Shown here piece by piece: positions 17,351-27,262 of a DNA stretch of 58,015 nt (position 1 is the first letter of the stretch; each line of letters begins with the position of its first letter). Source of the stretch: a virus. The DNA is taken from the IMG/VR virus record IMGVR_UViG_3300032241_001687, positions 1 to 58,015 of that record; one strand, 5' to 3'. A program made the position numbers and the translations under genes. The notes under the pieces were generated by a model. That model did no database searches. It was not told where the DNA came from and was given only the letters and a program-made list of their open reading frames with translations.

Positions 17351-20008
17351 TTATCTTCCTATTCCACCATTAGTCATAATTCCACCATTATTACTACTAT
17401 TATTCCATATACTATGACCTAATGTGTATGTATCTGAATATCCCCAACCAAATATTTGACCATTTTCAGTTGCAAGAAAATTAATTAAACCAAAGTAGTT
17501 TGGTGATACAATTGCTGAATATCTCCATAATCCTTGTCCAGTAATAGATACAACTCTTGTTCCTGCTGGTACATAACAATTATAAGGAATATAAGTTCCA
17601 TCTTGACCGTTATAAGGAGCATTACTTCCTGCTAAAGGATTTGGTGAACTACCACTTGTATTAAAACCTTGAGTTAACATCATACCATTATCCATTAAAT
17701 AATATGCCACAGCTGTATCAGCAGAAGCACCTCCAGTTCCTATAATATGAACTTCTTTTAAATTGTTTAATCTTGAATTTAATTGTACGGCAGGATATAT
17801 ACCGCCACTTGTAGTATTGTTACCAGCAAGATACTGAGCACCAGAATATCCTGCTACCCATGTTGTACCATCATTTTTACGAGCAAAAATAGTAGTATAG
17901 TTATTATAGTTTACACACCACATGTCAACTAAAGTTCCACTTGGTGCAGTAGTTGATATAGTCCATGTAGTTACAGCTGTGTTTGTTGCAGCAAAACCTT
18001 GACCATAACCATTGTAACCTGATCTCCAAATATAACCATTACCGTCTAATATAAAACAACAAGCATTTGTGTCCCAACCAACGCACTGAAATACTTGAAT
18101 ACCGTTGTTAGCAACAGGATCCCATCCAGTCATTTTAAATGGACGATATCTATCTGTAGTATCTCCAGTAGCTAATAAGCCACTTGAATTTCTTCCCCAA
18201 CCATAAAGCCAATCATCTCTTGTTCTTGCAAATGCAGTAATGTAACCAGATGGACCTCCTGTAATTGCAATATCAATAACTTTTTTATTATCAAAATAAA
18301 ATCTTGGTATTTTTTTAGCAGCTGCCCAGTTTTCTAATCGACCTGTAGCCAATTGTCCAACTGTGTTGTTACCCCAAGTATAAACATCACCTTTATCTGA
18401 TAATGCCATACAAGTATGAAAGTTATTTTCGCCCGAAATGTTTGCCGCAACTTTTATAATTCTTACATCTTCAAGACCATTTACGTTAACAGCCTGAGAG
18501 TAACTAGTAAAGTTACCATTACCACCTTGTCCTTCAGTACCGTAACCACTATGTTTAACTTCTCCGTTATCAAATAGATATAAAGAATATCCATAACCTT
18601 GTTCTATTTGAGTACATTTTGGAACGTTACCATGTCTTGTATATTTAAATCCTCTTCTACTTTGTGTACCACTTCTATTTCTATCTTCTGAAGAATCCCA
18701 TTCTCTAAATTTAAAACAAATTTCTTGGAAATATGATATAACGTTACCGTCTCCAGTTGCTATATCACCGTTAGAACCTGCTCCTCTTGTCCATACAGTT
18801 CCATTTTTATCTATAAATTTTTGGTTAGCATAAATGTTTCCACCTGAATTAGTATGATGTTTATAAGACCAACCAATAGGGCCTTGATTTGGAAACCATG
18901 CTCCTGCTTGGTTATCACCATCACCTGAAAAGTTTTCCCATTTAGTTTGTCTACTATTAATGTTAGTTGTTAAACGTCCTGAAGTGTTTGTTGATGATGT
19001 CATCAATGGTGATCTTGTTTTTTCCATTGCACCAAATACTGGAGGAGTATTAATATTATCAACTGTACATCTATAAATTTCTTTACCCATTGTTACATAT
19101 CTATTAGGAGAAGGAATAGTAACTAATTGATGACTTGTATAGTTTTTATATGTTACTAAATCGTTATGATAATATTGTGTTGTAGGATTCCACTCTCCTC
19201 TAAAATTTAATTTAGTATTAAGTTCGTCCCAATACAAATATCCTTCCCAAGATTTTGTAACTGGTACACCAACACTACCTGTAAATACAGCAGATGTTGC
19301 ATTACAATATGGATAAATGTTTGTTGCTCCTATTGGAACAGTTAATTCAACACGTCTGCTATTATATTTGTTAAATAAATTTGAATTTAAAAATGTTGAA
19401 AAATATGTAGATTCAGTTACAACTTGATTATTTAAATAATATTGAACATAACCAGCAGCATATAAACTTACTGCTGATGGTTCTGCAGTTAAACTAAAAC
19501 TAATAGCATAATTTAAATTAGAAACATCATGTTGTTCAAAAGCATAAGTTTCATCTTCATTTAATTGCAACCATGTATTTGCAAGACCAGCAGTTGATCC
19601 GTCAATTTGAAATTTAGTTGAAGCAATTTTAACTGTATAAACGTTTTTATATTGTCTATAGTTATAAGAAAAATTAGGGTTAGCGTTTATGTAACCATAT
19701 TCATCATTAATTCCAGGTTCAGCATTTTGTTCACCTATGTACTGTTGAGTATTTTGTCCTACGTTTAATAAATCGTAATCAGTATAAGATAAACGAGTTT
19801 TAAAGTCATCTCTACTTATTATATCATTATAACCAGTAGTTTTTTTACCAGGTGCATAATTGTTTACACTATTAGGAACATAAGCTCTTTTCATTATCCA
19901 TAATTTATTTTTATGAATAACAACATCACCTACAGTATACACTTGCGATGATGTCCAGTCACCTTGTAGTGTAAATTTAATTCGTCCTAAATCTATTGTT
20001 GCTGACAT
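17351..20008 (-). CDS. RCC1-repeat fibre/adhesin protein B (885 aa)
   Basis: Starts with the family N-terminus LGRIKFTLQGDWTSSQVYTV (7-26) followed by GDVVIHKNKLWIM, a CBM5/12-like aromatic module, with a second module in the first third (WNPTTQYYHNDLVTYKNY). From about residue 400 there are RCC1-type blades, for example GDVYTWGNNTVGQLATG, DWLYGWGRNSSGLLATG and GQIFGWGYSDTYTLGHS. It is a paralogue of the proteins at 14737-16914 and 20018-22741, sharing the same order of modules, but the sequences have diverged strongly. A near-consensus late box (GATAAATA) lies close upstream of the ATG. Likely a receptor-binding or host-surface-binding virion protein; there is no enzymatic motif. Confidence 0.72.
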   Translation of the reverse strand: MSATIDLGRIKFTLQGDWTSSQVYTVGDVVIHKNKLWIMKRAYVPNSVNNYAPGKKTTGYNDIISRDDFKTRLSYTDYDLLNVGQNTQQYIGEQNAEPGINDEYGYINANPNFSYNYRQYKNVYTVKIASTKFQIDGSTAGLANTWLQLNEDETYAFEQHDVSNLNYAISFSLTAEPSAVSLYAAGYVQYYLNNQVVTESTYFSTFLNSNLFNKYNSRRVELTVPIGATNIYPYCNATSAVFTGSVGVPVTKSWEGYLYWDELNTKLNFRGEWNPTTQYYHNDLVTYKNYTSHQLVTIPSPNRYVTMGKEIYRCTVDNINTPPVFGAMEKTRSPLMTSSTNTSGRLTTNINSRQTKWENFSGDGDNQAGAWFPNQGPIGWSYKHHTNSGGNIYANQKFIDKNGTVWTRGAGSNGDIATGDGNVISYFQEICFKFREWDSSEDRNRSGTQSRRGFKYTRHGNVPKCTQIEQGYGYSLYLFDNGEVKHSGYGTEGQGGNGNFTSYSQAVNVNGLEDVRIIKVAANISGENNFHTCMALSDKGDVYTWGNNTVGQLATGRLENWAAAKKIPRFYFDNKKVIDIAITGGPSGYITAFARTRDDWLYGWGRNSSGLLATGDTTDRYRPFKMTGWDPVANNGIQVFQCVGWDTNACCFILDGNGYIWRSGYNGYGQGFAATNTAVTTWTISTTAPSGTLVDMWCVNYNNYTTIFARKNDGTTWVAGYSGAQYLAGNNTTSGGIYPAVQLNSRLNNLKEVHIIGTGGASADTAVAYYLMDNGMMLTQGFNTSGSSPNPLAGSNAPYNGQDGTYIPYNCYVPAGTRVVSITGQGLWRYSAIVSPNYFGLINFLATENGQIFGWGYSDTYTLGHSIWNNSSNNGGIMTNGGIGR

Positions 20009-20017
20009 TTGTTATAT

Positions 20018-22741
20018 TTATCCTAATGCTGGTACTTGAAATTGAGATTCAGTAGGAGATGAGTGATGTGAACTCAACTGACTTCCTGAATATCCTGAAC
20101 TTTGATATCTATAATCATTTGTTCTTAATTCAAGTCTATAATAATAGTTAGTTGTACCGTAACCAAATGATTGTAATTCAGCTACGTTTCCTTGTGCATC
20201 ATTTAACATTCTTGGTAATTGAAATACAATTTGTGTACTTTCTTCAATGTTGTTAGCAGATGCGTTTGAATAAGTGTTTGCAGACGTAAATCCCATAGAA
20301 GAACAACCATTGTTATTAGAACCTGCAACTAAAACAAATCCATTATTTGTTAATACGTGTGTTCTGTGGTTATCAGCAGAAGAATGACCTCCAATAAATT
20401 TTACGTCAAGTAAGTTATAGTTATTTGATCTAAGTCTCCATAGTGGTGTTACTACAGACGATCTATCAGTTGTAGAGTTATCACCTAGTTGACCATTTAC
20501 ATTTCTTCCAGCAGCAGTAATTGCTCCATTAATATCTTGCATAAAAATACTATGATATTGACCATTACCAGTAAACCACATATTTGTTGAAGTATTACTT
20601 GCCGCTGCACCTGGGCCACTGCCCATTTGTGTAAATGTAGATAAGTTTGTTGTATTACCATTACCCATCCAACCATAACCATTATAACCAGTTGTAAATA
20701 TTTTACCTTTATCTGTTAAAATTGCTGTTCTTCCATAATTAGTATATTGATCACATAATAATTTTGCAATTGCACCATTTGTTGCAGCAGTAAATGTTGG
20801 AGTTGTAATTTGTGTTGGAACGTTAATAGGAGTTGTTGTATTTCCTAATCCCAATTGACCATAAGTATTTTCACCCCAAGCATATAAGTTACCTGCAGAA
20901 TCTAAAGCATGACATGATACGTTTGCAGCACCTGTACACCAAAAAGCAACAATAGCATTATTGTTAAAATAAGTTGCTTTAGGAATAATTGTAGGTTTTT
21001 GTAATTGAGTTGTAGTGTTATTGCCCAATGAACCAGATGAATTGTTTCCCCATGCCCATAAGTTTCCGCTGTCATCTAAAGCATAACAACTATGAGTACC
21101 AGAATCATCGGCATTTTTATTTGAAATCCAACATTTTACAATTCTAGTATTTAATAAAGCGTGTGTAGAAGCGTTGTTTCCTGCATATACGTTAGCATAA
21201 GAACCGCCAACACGTACAGGATAGTTTTGAGTAGCAGTACCGTCGTTTCCGCCTTCACCTTCTGTACCTTGACCCCAATGGTATAATTCTCCATTATTAA
21301 ATAATGCCATTCCGGAGTTATAACCAGTTTCTAATTGAATACATTTTGGAATTTGGTTATCTGGAGTTGAATGTACACCTGTTCCACCATTATCTGTACT
21401 TCTATACCAATCTAAAAAATGAAACACCATGTTTGTTGCAACACCTGAATCACTTACTGCTCCATTATTTGAACCAGCACCCCATGTTTTAATTCCACCT
21501 GATCCATCAATAAATGTAGCATAGTTAACACATTCTCTACCTGCATAGTGACCATACTTTCTATAATATCTATTATATTCTCCTATAACACCATCTCTAT
21601 TTGCTAATGCAATACAATCTTTATTATTTCCTGAATACATTGAAGTTTGACCTTTAACATATTTTCCTATAGAAGCAACTTGGAATGTAATCGCAGGAGC
21701 ACCACCAGCACCTAACTGTGCATCTGTAATTGTAAGTGTATCTCCTACAACATAACCAGAACCAGGATAATCAACAATAATTTTATTAACTGTTCCACCA
21801 GAAGTTATAACTACGTTAAATATTGCACCAGAACCAGTTCCACCGGAAGCTGTACAACCTAAATAATTTCCTACAGTTCGTAAAGCATTTGCAGCACTAA
21901 ATGTACCTACAGTTAAAATATCTCCATAATTTGTAAAAGATGTATCATCATAATCAATTTCAGATTCTAATAATTGCCATTTTGAAGCAACACTTTGATT
22001 ATAAGGTAAAGTAGCGTCAAGACCTGCATTAGTATGAGTTTGTATGCAAATATAATATGCATCAGTAGTTACATATTGTCCTGTAATATAATTTGAATTA
22101 TTATTGTTTACTCTTACAGAAACGTAAACAACATCTCCTACGTTATAAGTTTGACCTGAATTATTAAATGTTCCTCTAAATGTAGTAGCATTTGTAATTG
22201 TTCTCCAATAAGGTAAAGAAGAAGTTGTTATTGAACTACCATAAGTACCACCTCCTGCATAAGAAAAATAATATAATGTTGTAGGTGTTAAGTTATCAGT
22301 TTGTAATTCTATTCTTCTTGCAGTTGCTGCGTTAAAAGTTGTAACGTTTTGAAATGTTGCAGCAGTTACGCTTACGTTATTTAAAAAATATGATACACCA
22401 GTTGTGTATAAATTTGATGTTTGACTAGTTCCAGTTGTTGCAAATTGCAATACTTGATTATTATTAGTAGTGCTATTTAAATTAAATATATATTTGTCGC
22501 CTCTGTTTAATGATAAAACAGGTTGAGCAACACCATCAATGTTAAATACGCTTGATACTGTGGTTACTATTGAGTTTATAATTTTAGGTGCAATAGGTGT
22601 TTGTGCTGTATTTGCAGCAATAGCAACGTAATCAACATTGTTATATGTTGCAACATCATCAACAATATATGATGTACCTGAATTCCAAGTCCCTTTATAT
22701 CTAAAATTTATATTACCTAAGGTTGTTGTTGTGATAGCCAT
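20018..22741 (-). CDS. RCC1-repeat fibre/adhesin protein C (907 aa)
   Basis: The third RCC1 paralogue. The N-terminus LGNINFRYKGTWNSGTSYIV followed by DDVATYNNVDYVAIA is the shared aromatic module. A region around 290-345 has the phrase GSGAIFNVVITSGGTVNKI, a motif common in virion beta proteins. Blades follow: GNLWAWGNNSSGSLGNN, GNLYAWGENTYGQLGLG, KIFTTGYNGYGWMGNG and AAGRNVNGQLGDNST. The start is preceded by an exact late box 13 bases upstream. The predicted seven-bladed propeller at the C-terminus would be an exposed binding head. The three paralogues in a row suggest either mixed fibres or alternative tips for different receptors. Confidence 0.72.
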   Translation of the reverse strand: MAITTTTLGNINFRYKGTWNSGTSYIVDDVATYNNVDYVAIAANTAQTPIAPKIINSIVTTVSSVFNIDGVAQPVLSLNRGDKYIFNLNSTTNNNQVLQFATTGTSQTSNLYTTGVSYFLNNVSVTAATFQNVTTFNAATARRIELQTDNLTPTTLYYFSYAGGGTYGSSITTSSLPYWRTITNATTFRGTFNNSGQTYNVGDVVYVSVRVNNNNSNYITGQYVTTDAYYICIQTHTNAGLDATLPYNQSVASKWQLLESEIDYDDTSFTNYGDILTVGTFSAANALRTVGNYLGCTASGGTGSGAIFNVVITSGGTVNKIIVDYPGSGYVVGDTLTITDAQLGAGGAPAITFQVASIGKYVKGQTSMYSGNNKDCIALANRDGVIGEYNRYYRKYGHYAGRECVNYATFIDGSGGIKTWGAGSNNGAVSDSGVATNMVFHFLDWYRSTDNGGTGVHSTPDNQIPKCIQLETGYNSGMALFNNGELYHWGQGTEGEGGNDGTATQNYPVRVGGSYANVYAGNNASTHALLNTRIVKCWISNKNADDSGTHSCYALDDSGNLWAWGNNSSGSLGNNTTTQLQKPTIIPKATYFNNNAIVAFWCTGAANVSCHALDSAGNLYAWGENTYGQLGLGNTTTPINVPTQITTPTFTAATNGAIAKLLCDQYTNYGRTAILTDKGKIFTTGYNGYGWMGNGNTTNLSTFTQMGSGPGAAASNTSTNMWFTGNGQYHSIFMQDINGAITAAGRNVNGQLGDNSTTDRSSVVTPLWRLRSNNYNLLDVKFIGGHSSADNHRTHVLTNNGFVLVAGSNNNGCSSMGFTSANTYSNASANNIEESTQIVFQLPRMLNDAQGNVAELQSFGYGTTNYYYRLELRTNDYRYQSSGYSGSQLSSHHSSPTESQFQVPALG

Positions 22742-22754
22742 AATATTTCTTTAT

Positions 22755-22762
22755 TATTTATA
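22755..22762 (-). promoter_or_regulatory. T4-type late promoter box upstream of adhesin C
   Basis: Exact TATAAATA on the minus strand, 13 bases before the ATG of the 907-residue protein and inside the 29-base gap after the spike gene. Confidence 0.5.
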
Positions 22763-22770
22763 ATCCATTA

Positions 22771-25700
22771 TTAAGGTGTATATGTTAATATTAATCTTCC
22801 GCTTGAATTTATACTCATTGATACTTCATTATTTACCAACATGTGAGATAACACACCAGTATTCACAATTGGATCTAATGATACTGATTGAGAACCAGCA
22901 TTATAGTTTGTATATAATGCAGAAGTAAGTGAAGCAGTATTTAAAGTAGATTGTCCTGTAATATTATTATCAGTATTAATACTAATAAGTTGTAAAGTAT
23001 CAGCATCACCTGCATCTACATATGTTTTAGGTGTAAGATCAGTTAAACTTGAAGGTGTATAAGAAGCTTGTATTTTTGTTCCTAATACAATTGCTGAACT
23101 ATCAGTTGTAGTTATTGCAGAATTGCTAATTGATATGTTAGATATAGTTGCAGTATTAACTGTTAAACTATTTTTACCACTACCTAATTGTGTATCAACA
23201 TATGTTTTAACAGCACCTTGCGTTGGCAATTTACTATTTGATGCACCTGATAAAGTACTATCAGAAGAAAATTCTGTAATTGTACTAGAAAAACCTGATA
23301 TCGGTGTTAATGAAATACTTGATAATCCTGCAAGTGAGAAATATTGAGAAGATAAAGTAGCTATACCTGTTGCTTGTTGTACGACAAACAAGTTACCTAC
23401 GTTAAAATTACCGTCTTGGTCAGTACTTGTAAAAAATACTCTTCCTAAATTTTGATTTACAGTTTGATTACTAGAATTTGCTGATTGTGTAGGAGTACCT
23501 GGATAATTTGTGGTTGATATACCTCCAGTACCAATACTTAAAAAATCATGTCCTGTTAATCTAACGTTTGAGTAATTTTTTCTAAATGTAGCAACTGTTC
23601 CTTGTGTAGGAGCATTTGCAGTTGTAATATTTGGATAAACTCTTAAAGTTGCATTTCCACTTCCTAAATCTGTAACTGTAACTATATAATAATTTGTTAC
23701 ACTATCGTTTGCAAATTGAAAAGAATTACCTGCAATTGGAAGACTTGAATAACTACTTACATTAACGTATGAACCTATAGGTAATATTTCTGCATAACCA
23801 TTTCCTGAAATTGTTGCAGCAGCAGAAGTTTGAATCCAACCAGTACCTACGTTTGAAATTGTCCAATAACGAATAACACCATTTGCTTGAATAGGAGAAG
23901 CAGTAGCTAAAACTGAAGCATTAGGATCTGTAATTGTAATAGTTGGAGATCCAGAATATCCTGTACCAGTATCTGTAATATAATAAGCTACAATTGTACC
24001 ACTTTGTACAACTGCTCTTGCAAAAGCTTGATTTGTATATGTTCCACCAACAATTTGAACTCTAGGTTCAATTTCATATTTTGTTGTTGAATCTAAAGTA
24101 GTTGAAGGAGTTACTGTAGGCCCAAATACGTTCCAACCCGCAGAACCAGTTTCTGTAACAACTGTAGCAATTTTTGTTCCTGCGTTGTATGTAGAAATAA
24201 TTCCTGTTTGACCAGAACCTGTTCCATCTGTAATAGTAATTCTCATACCATTGTATGATGATGTTGCAGCAGAATCTGATGCAGATAAAGTAATTTGTGT
24301 AGAAGTTCCAGTTTGTGCATAACCTGTTTTATAAATGTGTCCAACGCCACCTGTAAGAGCAGTAATTGTTGTTATACCACCATTTGCAAATGTAGGAGAT
24401 GCAATTACTCCAGAACCTGTTCCTGAAAAAGTAATAGAGGCAGATGAATAACTTATACCTGCATATTGTTGTTCAACTCTATATACTCCTGCTTGAGAAA
24501 TTAAAACTCTTCCAACTTGTGCTTGATTGTTTCTGTTATTAACAGTTGCAGTATAAGGAGTTTCAGTAGAATCATATCCTGACGCTAAAGAACCATAGTC
24601 TCCGTATGAGTTATTACCATTTGTTGCTCTAATTTTTGCACCTGAATCAGCAAGATAACCAATGTGAGCATAATAAGTAAATACAGAAACTAATTCTGTT
24701 TTACCTCTGTTTAAACACCATACACCAATACCTGAATCAATTACTTGTGTAAAATCGTTTGCAACAACAGTTGAATATCCACCACTTTGAACACTTCCAT
24801 CTACTTTTAATCCTACTGCTCTAGTTCCAAATGTTGAAACGTTTTGAATGTAGGGTGATTTAGATGAAATAGAACCTGCAGGATCTAATGCACAAAATAT
24901 ACCACCTGTTACTCTTGTTAAACCGTAAGTATCAGCAGAAGTTGCTGTTCCTACCATATTTTGTAAAGTAGCATTTCTTAAACTACAACCATTGTTTAAT
25001 AAAAACATTGTTGATTGATTATTTGAAGTAACTCCATCTTTTGAAATACCTACACCATAACCTTTATTATTTGTAGTATCTGGACTTATTCTTGTACTTC
25101 TTAAATCTTCACCAACAATTGCCCAGTTTGCAGGAATTTTAATAGGTAATAATTCAGTAAAACTACCAGCAGTAACTCTAATTGTACCTGTTCCACCTAG
25201 TGCTAAAGCTTGTGTAGCTGCGTATTGAATTGTTAAATAAGCTGTTTCTCTTGATGTACCATAACCCGCTGCATCTGTTCCGTTTGGTGATACCCAAATT
25301 ACGTTAGTAGTACCAATATCAAAACTCCAAACAGGATCTGTTCCGTTAGACTTTAATTTTGCATTTGCAGCACCAATAGGTAAAGCAACATTTGTTAATG
25401 ATGAACGTGTTAATAAATCTCCACGATTTGTTAATACTGAATTTGAATCTCCTTGTGCAACTAATGACCAATAAGTAGCAGATACATCTAAATCAGGTCT
25501 TGTTGTTGTATTATTTCCAACATGTTGAATATTTGCTCTATAAGTTGAAGAAGAATATCTTACAGTATCTCCCGGATAATATGTTGTACCATTTGTCCAA
25601 CCTGAAGAAATAAAATTAAATGCAGTTACTAATAATTGCCAGTTACTATCACCAGAAGCTGCAGGAGGTGTATTTGCAGCAACGTTTGCCAAAGCAACAT

Positions 25701-26442
25701 AAACGTTACCTCCATAAGAAATTACTTGACCTATTTTATAAGTGCTTGAATTGTTCCATCTTCCAGCATTTGAATAACCAGTTGTAAATATTGCCCAATT
25801 ACCTGAATTTGTAGGTGGTACAGAATTTGTATTTGTAGTAATAGCATTATACAAATAACCACCATAACTTACAGTATCACCTGGATCGTATTGAGTAGAA
25901 GAACTCCATGTATTTACATAATCTAATCCTGCAACAAATAAAGCAAATTTTGTTAAGTCAATTGAATTTGTAGAAGACGTAAATGGTAAGGCACTTGTAC
26001 AAATATAAAGAGAAGGTCCATATTTTACTACATCGTTTAATTTATAAGTTGCACCATTTGTATATCCTCCTGAAATATAATTAAATCCTGGAACGTAAAC
26101 ATTAAATTTTGTTGGATCAAATGTTGAAGTAGAAAAATGTGATGTAGTACAAATGTAAGAAATTCCTCCATAAGTAACTATATCATTTAATTTATAAAAA
26201 AATGAAGTTGTACCGTCGCCTGCTGTCCATGAACCTTTATAATCGGTTCCTGAAGTCATTATTGACCACAATGGAGTTGACGCATTTAAATCGGTATAAA
26301 AATTTGCTGAAGCTGTGTGATTGACTAAACAAGTATAAGATTGTCCACCATATTTTACAACGTCATCTTTAATATATGCTGTGCCGGTTACCCATGAACC
26401 TTGAAACTGGAACTTTATACGACCTAAAATAAAATCTGCCAT
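22771..26442 (-). CDS. Tail spike/fibre with six binding modules and beta-helix (1223 aa)
   Basis: The first 310 residues hold six copies of an aromatic module about 50-55 residues long, with the pattern W-x-G-x-x-Y-x-x-x-D-x-V-x-Y-G-G-x-x-Y (copies near 15, 70, 124, 178, 228 and 280), resembling carbohydrate-binding CBM5/12 domains. After about residue 385, WVSPNGTDAAGYGTSRETAY begins a right-handed beta-helix of the pectin-lyase type, the common fold of phage tailspikes that bind or cut surface glycans. The last third has virion phrases (FFTSTDQDGNFNVGNLFVVQ). No clear catalytic acid cluster can be assigned by eye. It starts with the same LGRIKF N-terminus as the RCC1 proteins, suggesting they attach to the same virion site. 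It may bind sugar chains on the host or on marine polysaccharide. Confidence 0.75.
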   Translation of the reverse strand: MADFILGRIKFQFQGSWVTGTAYIKDDVVKYGGQSYTCLVNHTASANFYTDLNASTPLWSIMTSGTDYKGSWTAGDGTTSFFYKLNDIVTYGGISYICTTSHFSTSTFDPTKFNVYVPGFNYISGGYTNGATYKLNDVVKYGPSLYICTSALPFTSSTNSIDLTKFALFVAGLDYVNTWSSSTQYDPGDTVSYGGYLYNAITTNTNSVPPTNSGNWAIFTTGYSNAGRWNNSSTYKIGQVISYGGNVYVALANVAANTPPAASGDSNWQLLVTAFNFISSGWTNGTTYYPGDTVRYSSSTYRANIQHVGNNTTTRPDLDVSATYWSLVAQGDSNSVLTNRGDLLTRSSLTNVALPIGAANAKLKSNGTDPVWSFDIGTTNVIWVSPNGTDAAGYGTSRETAYLTIQYAATQALALGGTGTIRVTAGSFTELLPIKIPANWAIVGEDLRSTRISPDTTNNKGYGVGISKDGVTSNNQSTMFLLNNGCSLRNATLQNMVGTATSADTYGLTRVTGGIFCALDPAGSISSKSPYIQNVSTFGTRAVGLKVDGSVQSGGYSTVVANDFTQVIDSGIGVWCLNRGKTELVSVFTYYAHIGYLADSGAKIRATNGNNSYGDYGSLASGYDSTETPYTATVNNRNNQAQVGRVLISQAGVYRVEQQYAGISYSSASITFSGTGSGVIASPTFANGGITTITALTGGVGHIYKTGYAQTGTSTQITLSASDSAATSSYNGMRITITDGTGSGQTGIISTYNAGTKIATVVTETGSAGWNVFGPTVTPSTTLDSTTKYEIEPRVQIVGGTYTNQAFARAVVQSGTIVAYYITDTGTGYSGSPTITITDPNASVLATASPIQANGVIRYWTISNVGTGWIQTSAAATISGNGYAEILPIGSYVNVSSYSSLPIAGNSFQFANDSVTNYYIVTVTDLGSGNATLRVYPNITTANAPTQGTVATFRKNYSNVRLTGHDFLSIGTGGISTTNYPGTPTQSANSSNQTVNQNLGRVFFTSTDQDGNFNVGNLFVVQQATGIATLSSQYFSLAGLSSISLTPISGFSSTITEFSSDSTLSGASNSKLPTQGAVKTYVDTQLGSGKNSLTVNTATISNISISNSAITTTDSSAIVLGTKIQASYTPSSLTDLTPKTYVDAGDADTLQLISINTDNNITGQSTLNTASLTSALYTNYNAGSQSVSLDPIVNTGVLSHMLVNNEVSMSINSSGRLILTYTP
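25528..26400 (-). repeat. Six tandem aromatic binding modules (coding repeat)
   Basis: These bases encode residues 15-305 of the 1223-residue spike. Each unit has a Trp near the start, then Tyr, Asp-x-Val, Tyr-Gly-Gly and Tyr, spaced about 50-55 residues apart. The copies have diverged at DNA level, so the expansion is not recent. Confidence 0.7.
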
Positions 26443-26456
26443 TTATTCTCTCTATG

Positions 26457-26888
26457 TTATAATGGTGTTACAGTAGTTTGCCAATTTCCTGTAACTCCAT
26501 TTTGTGTAACTGCATAAGGATAACTTTTGTCAAACCTTGCAACTAAAAATCCATTATTGTCAATATAGTACGTTACTTTTCTATGATCAATTTTTACTTG
26601 ATCATTAAATCGAGAATTGTAATTGTACTGTCTTACATCATTATCTTCACTTACACCTTTTTGTGTATCATTAATTAAAGTTTGTCCATCTGTAGCAAAT
26701 CCACTTTCAATTTGATCTAATGAATAAGCAAAACCAGAACCATCACTTAAATTTATACTACCTTCATCACCATAAAAATTTACTTTTGAATAATACAAAA
26801 TTCCTGTATTATCTTTTCTTAAAGTATGTATAGCTGACTCGTTATTATATCCTGTTGCTGTTTTTGATTTATTAACTAAGTAAGCCAT
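26457..26888 (-). CDS. Unknown virion-type protein (143 aa)
   Basis: Not recognised. Rich in Asn, Tyr, Gly and Ser, with phrases such as GFAYSLDQIESGFATDG and VKIDHRKVTYYIDNNGFLVA that predict beta structure; no signal peptide or cysteines. It is 14 bases ahead of the large spike gene and follows two tandem late-promoter boxes (26905-26921), so it heads a late transcript of small virion protein plus spike and adhesins. A role as a small fibre or adaptor protein is inferred from place and composition. Confidence 0.7.
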   Translation of the reverse strand: MAYLVNKSKTATGYNNESAIHTLRKDNTGILYYSKVNFYGDEGSINLSDGSGFAYSLDQIESGFATDGQTLINDTQKGVSEDNDVRQYNYNSRFNDQVKIDHRKVTYYIDNNGFLVARFDKSYPYAVTQNGVTGNWQTTVTPL

Positions 26889-26904
26889 TAATTATTTTCC
26901 TAAT

Positions 26905-26912
26905 TATTTATA
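26905..26912 (-). promoter_or_regulatory. T4-type late promoter box, copy 1
   Basis: Exact TATAAATA on the minus strand, 16 bases before the ATG of the 143-residue gene. A second exact copy lies one base further upstream. Confidence 0.55.
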
Positions 26913-26913
26913 C

Positions 26914-26921
26914 TATTTATA
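26914..26921 (-). promoter_or_regulatory. T4-type late promoter box, copy 2
   Basis: Exact TATAAATA on the minus strand, 25 bases before the ATG of the 143-residue gene. Two boxes nine bases apart may give two start sites or one strong promoter at the head of the spike/adhesin transcript. Confidence 0.5.
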
Positions 26922-26928
26922 AAAAATA

Positions 26929-27258
26929 TTATGTTATTTGTAATATACTCAGATATACACTTCCACCTGCAACGTCTGCCCACACTCTTATTGTATCGTT
27001 TGCTTGTAAATTTATTGGTTTATCTAAAACTAACGTATTTTGCGCCTGAACTTCTAAATTATTACCTATATAATAATAAGTACTACCACCCGCAACAGTA
27101 ACTGCAATATTTACATGTAAAAATAATGTCTCATTTGTATTAGAAACATATAAAGCATGTATTACCGATGATGTATTTGCAGGTACAGTGTAAATATTTG
27201 CACTACTATCATTTGTAGTTCCTAGTGTCTGTGCTGCACTTGTAAATGTACTTGCCAT
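26929..27258 (-). CDS. Small beta-rich virion-type protein (109 aa)
   Basis: The sequence has the pattern of small phage structural beta-sandwich proteins: IYTVPANTSSVIHALYVSN, then HVNIAVTVAGGSTYYYIG and NDTIRVWADVAGGSVYLSI. This arrangement (a short Thr/Ser start, TVPA-type phrase, strands, then a terminal ILQIT) recurs in small phage head or tail decoration proteins. It has no Cys, signal or enzyme motif. It is four bases after the 125-residue gene upstream, and both are in the fibre island. Decoration, adaptor or fibre component is inferred. Confidence 0.7.
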   Translation of the reverse strand: MASTFTSAAQTLGTTNDSSANIYTVPANTSSVIHALYVSNTNETLFLHVNIAVTVAGGSTYYYIGNNLEVQAQNTLVLDKPINLQANDTIRVWADVAGGSVYLSILQIT

Positions 27259-27262
27259 AGTT

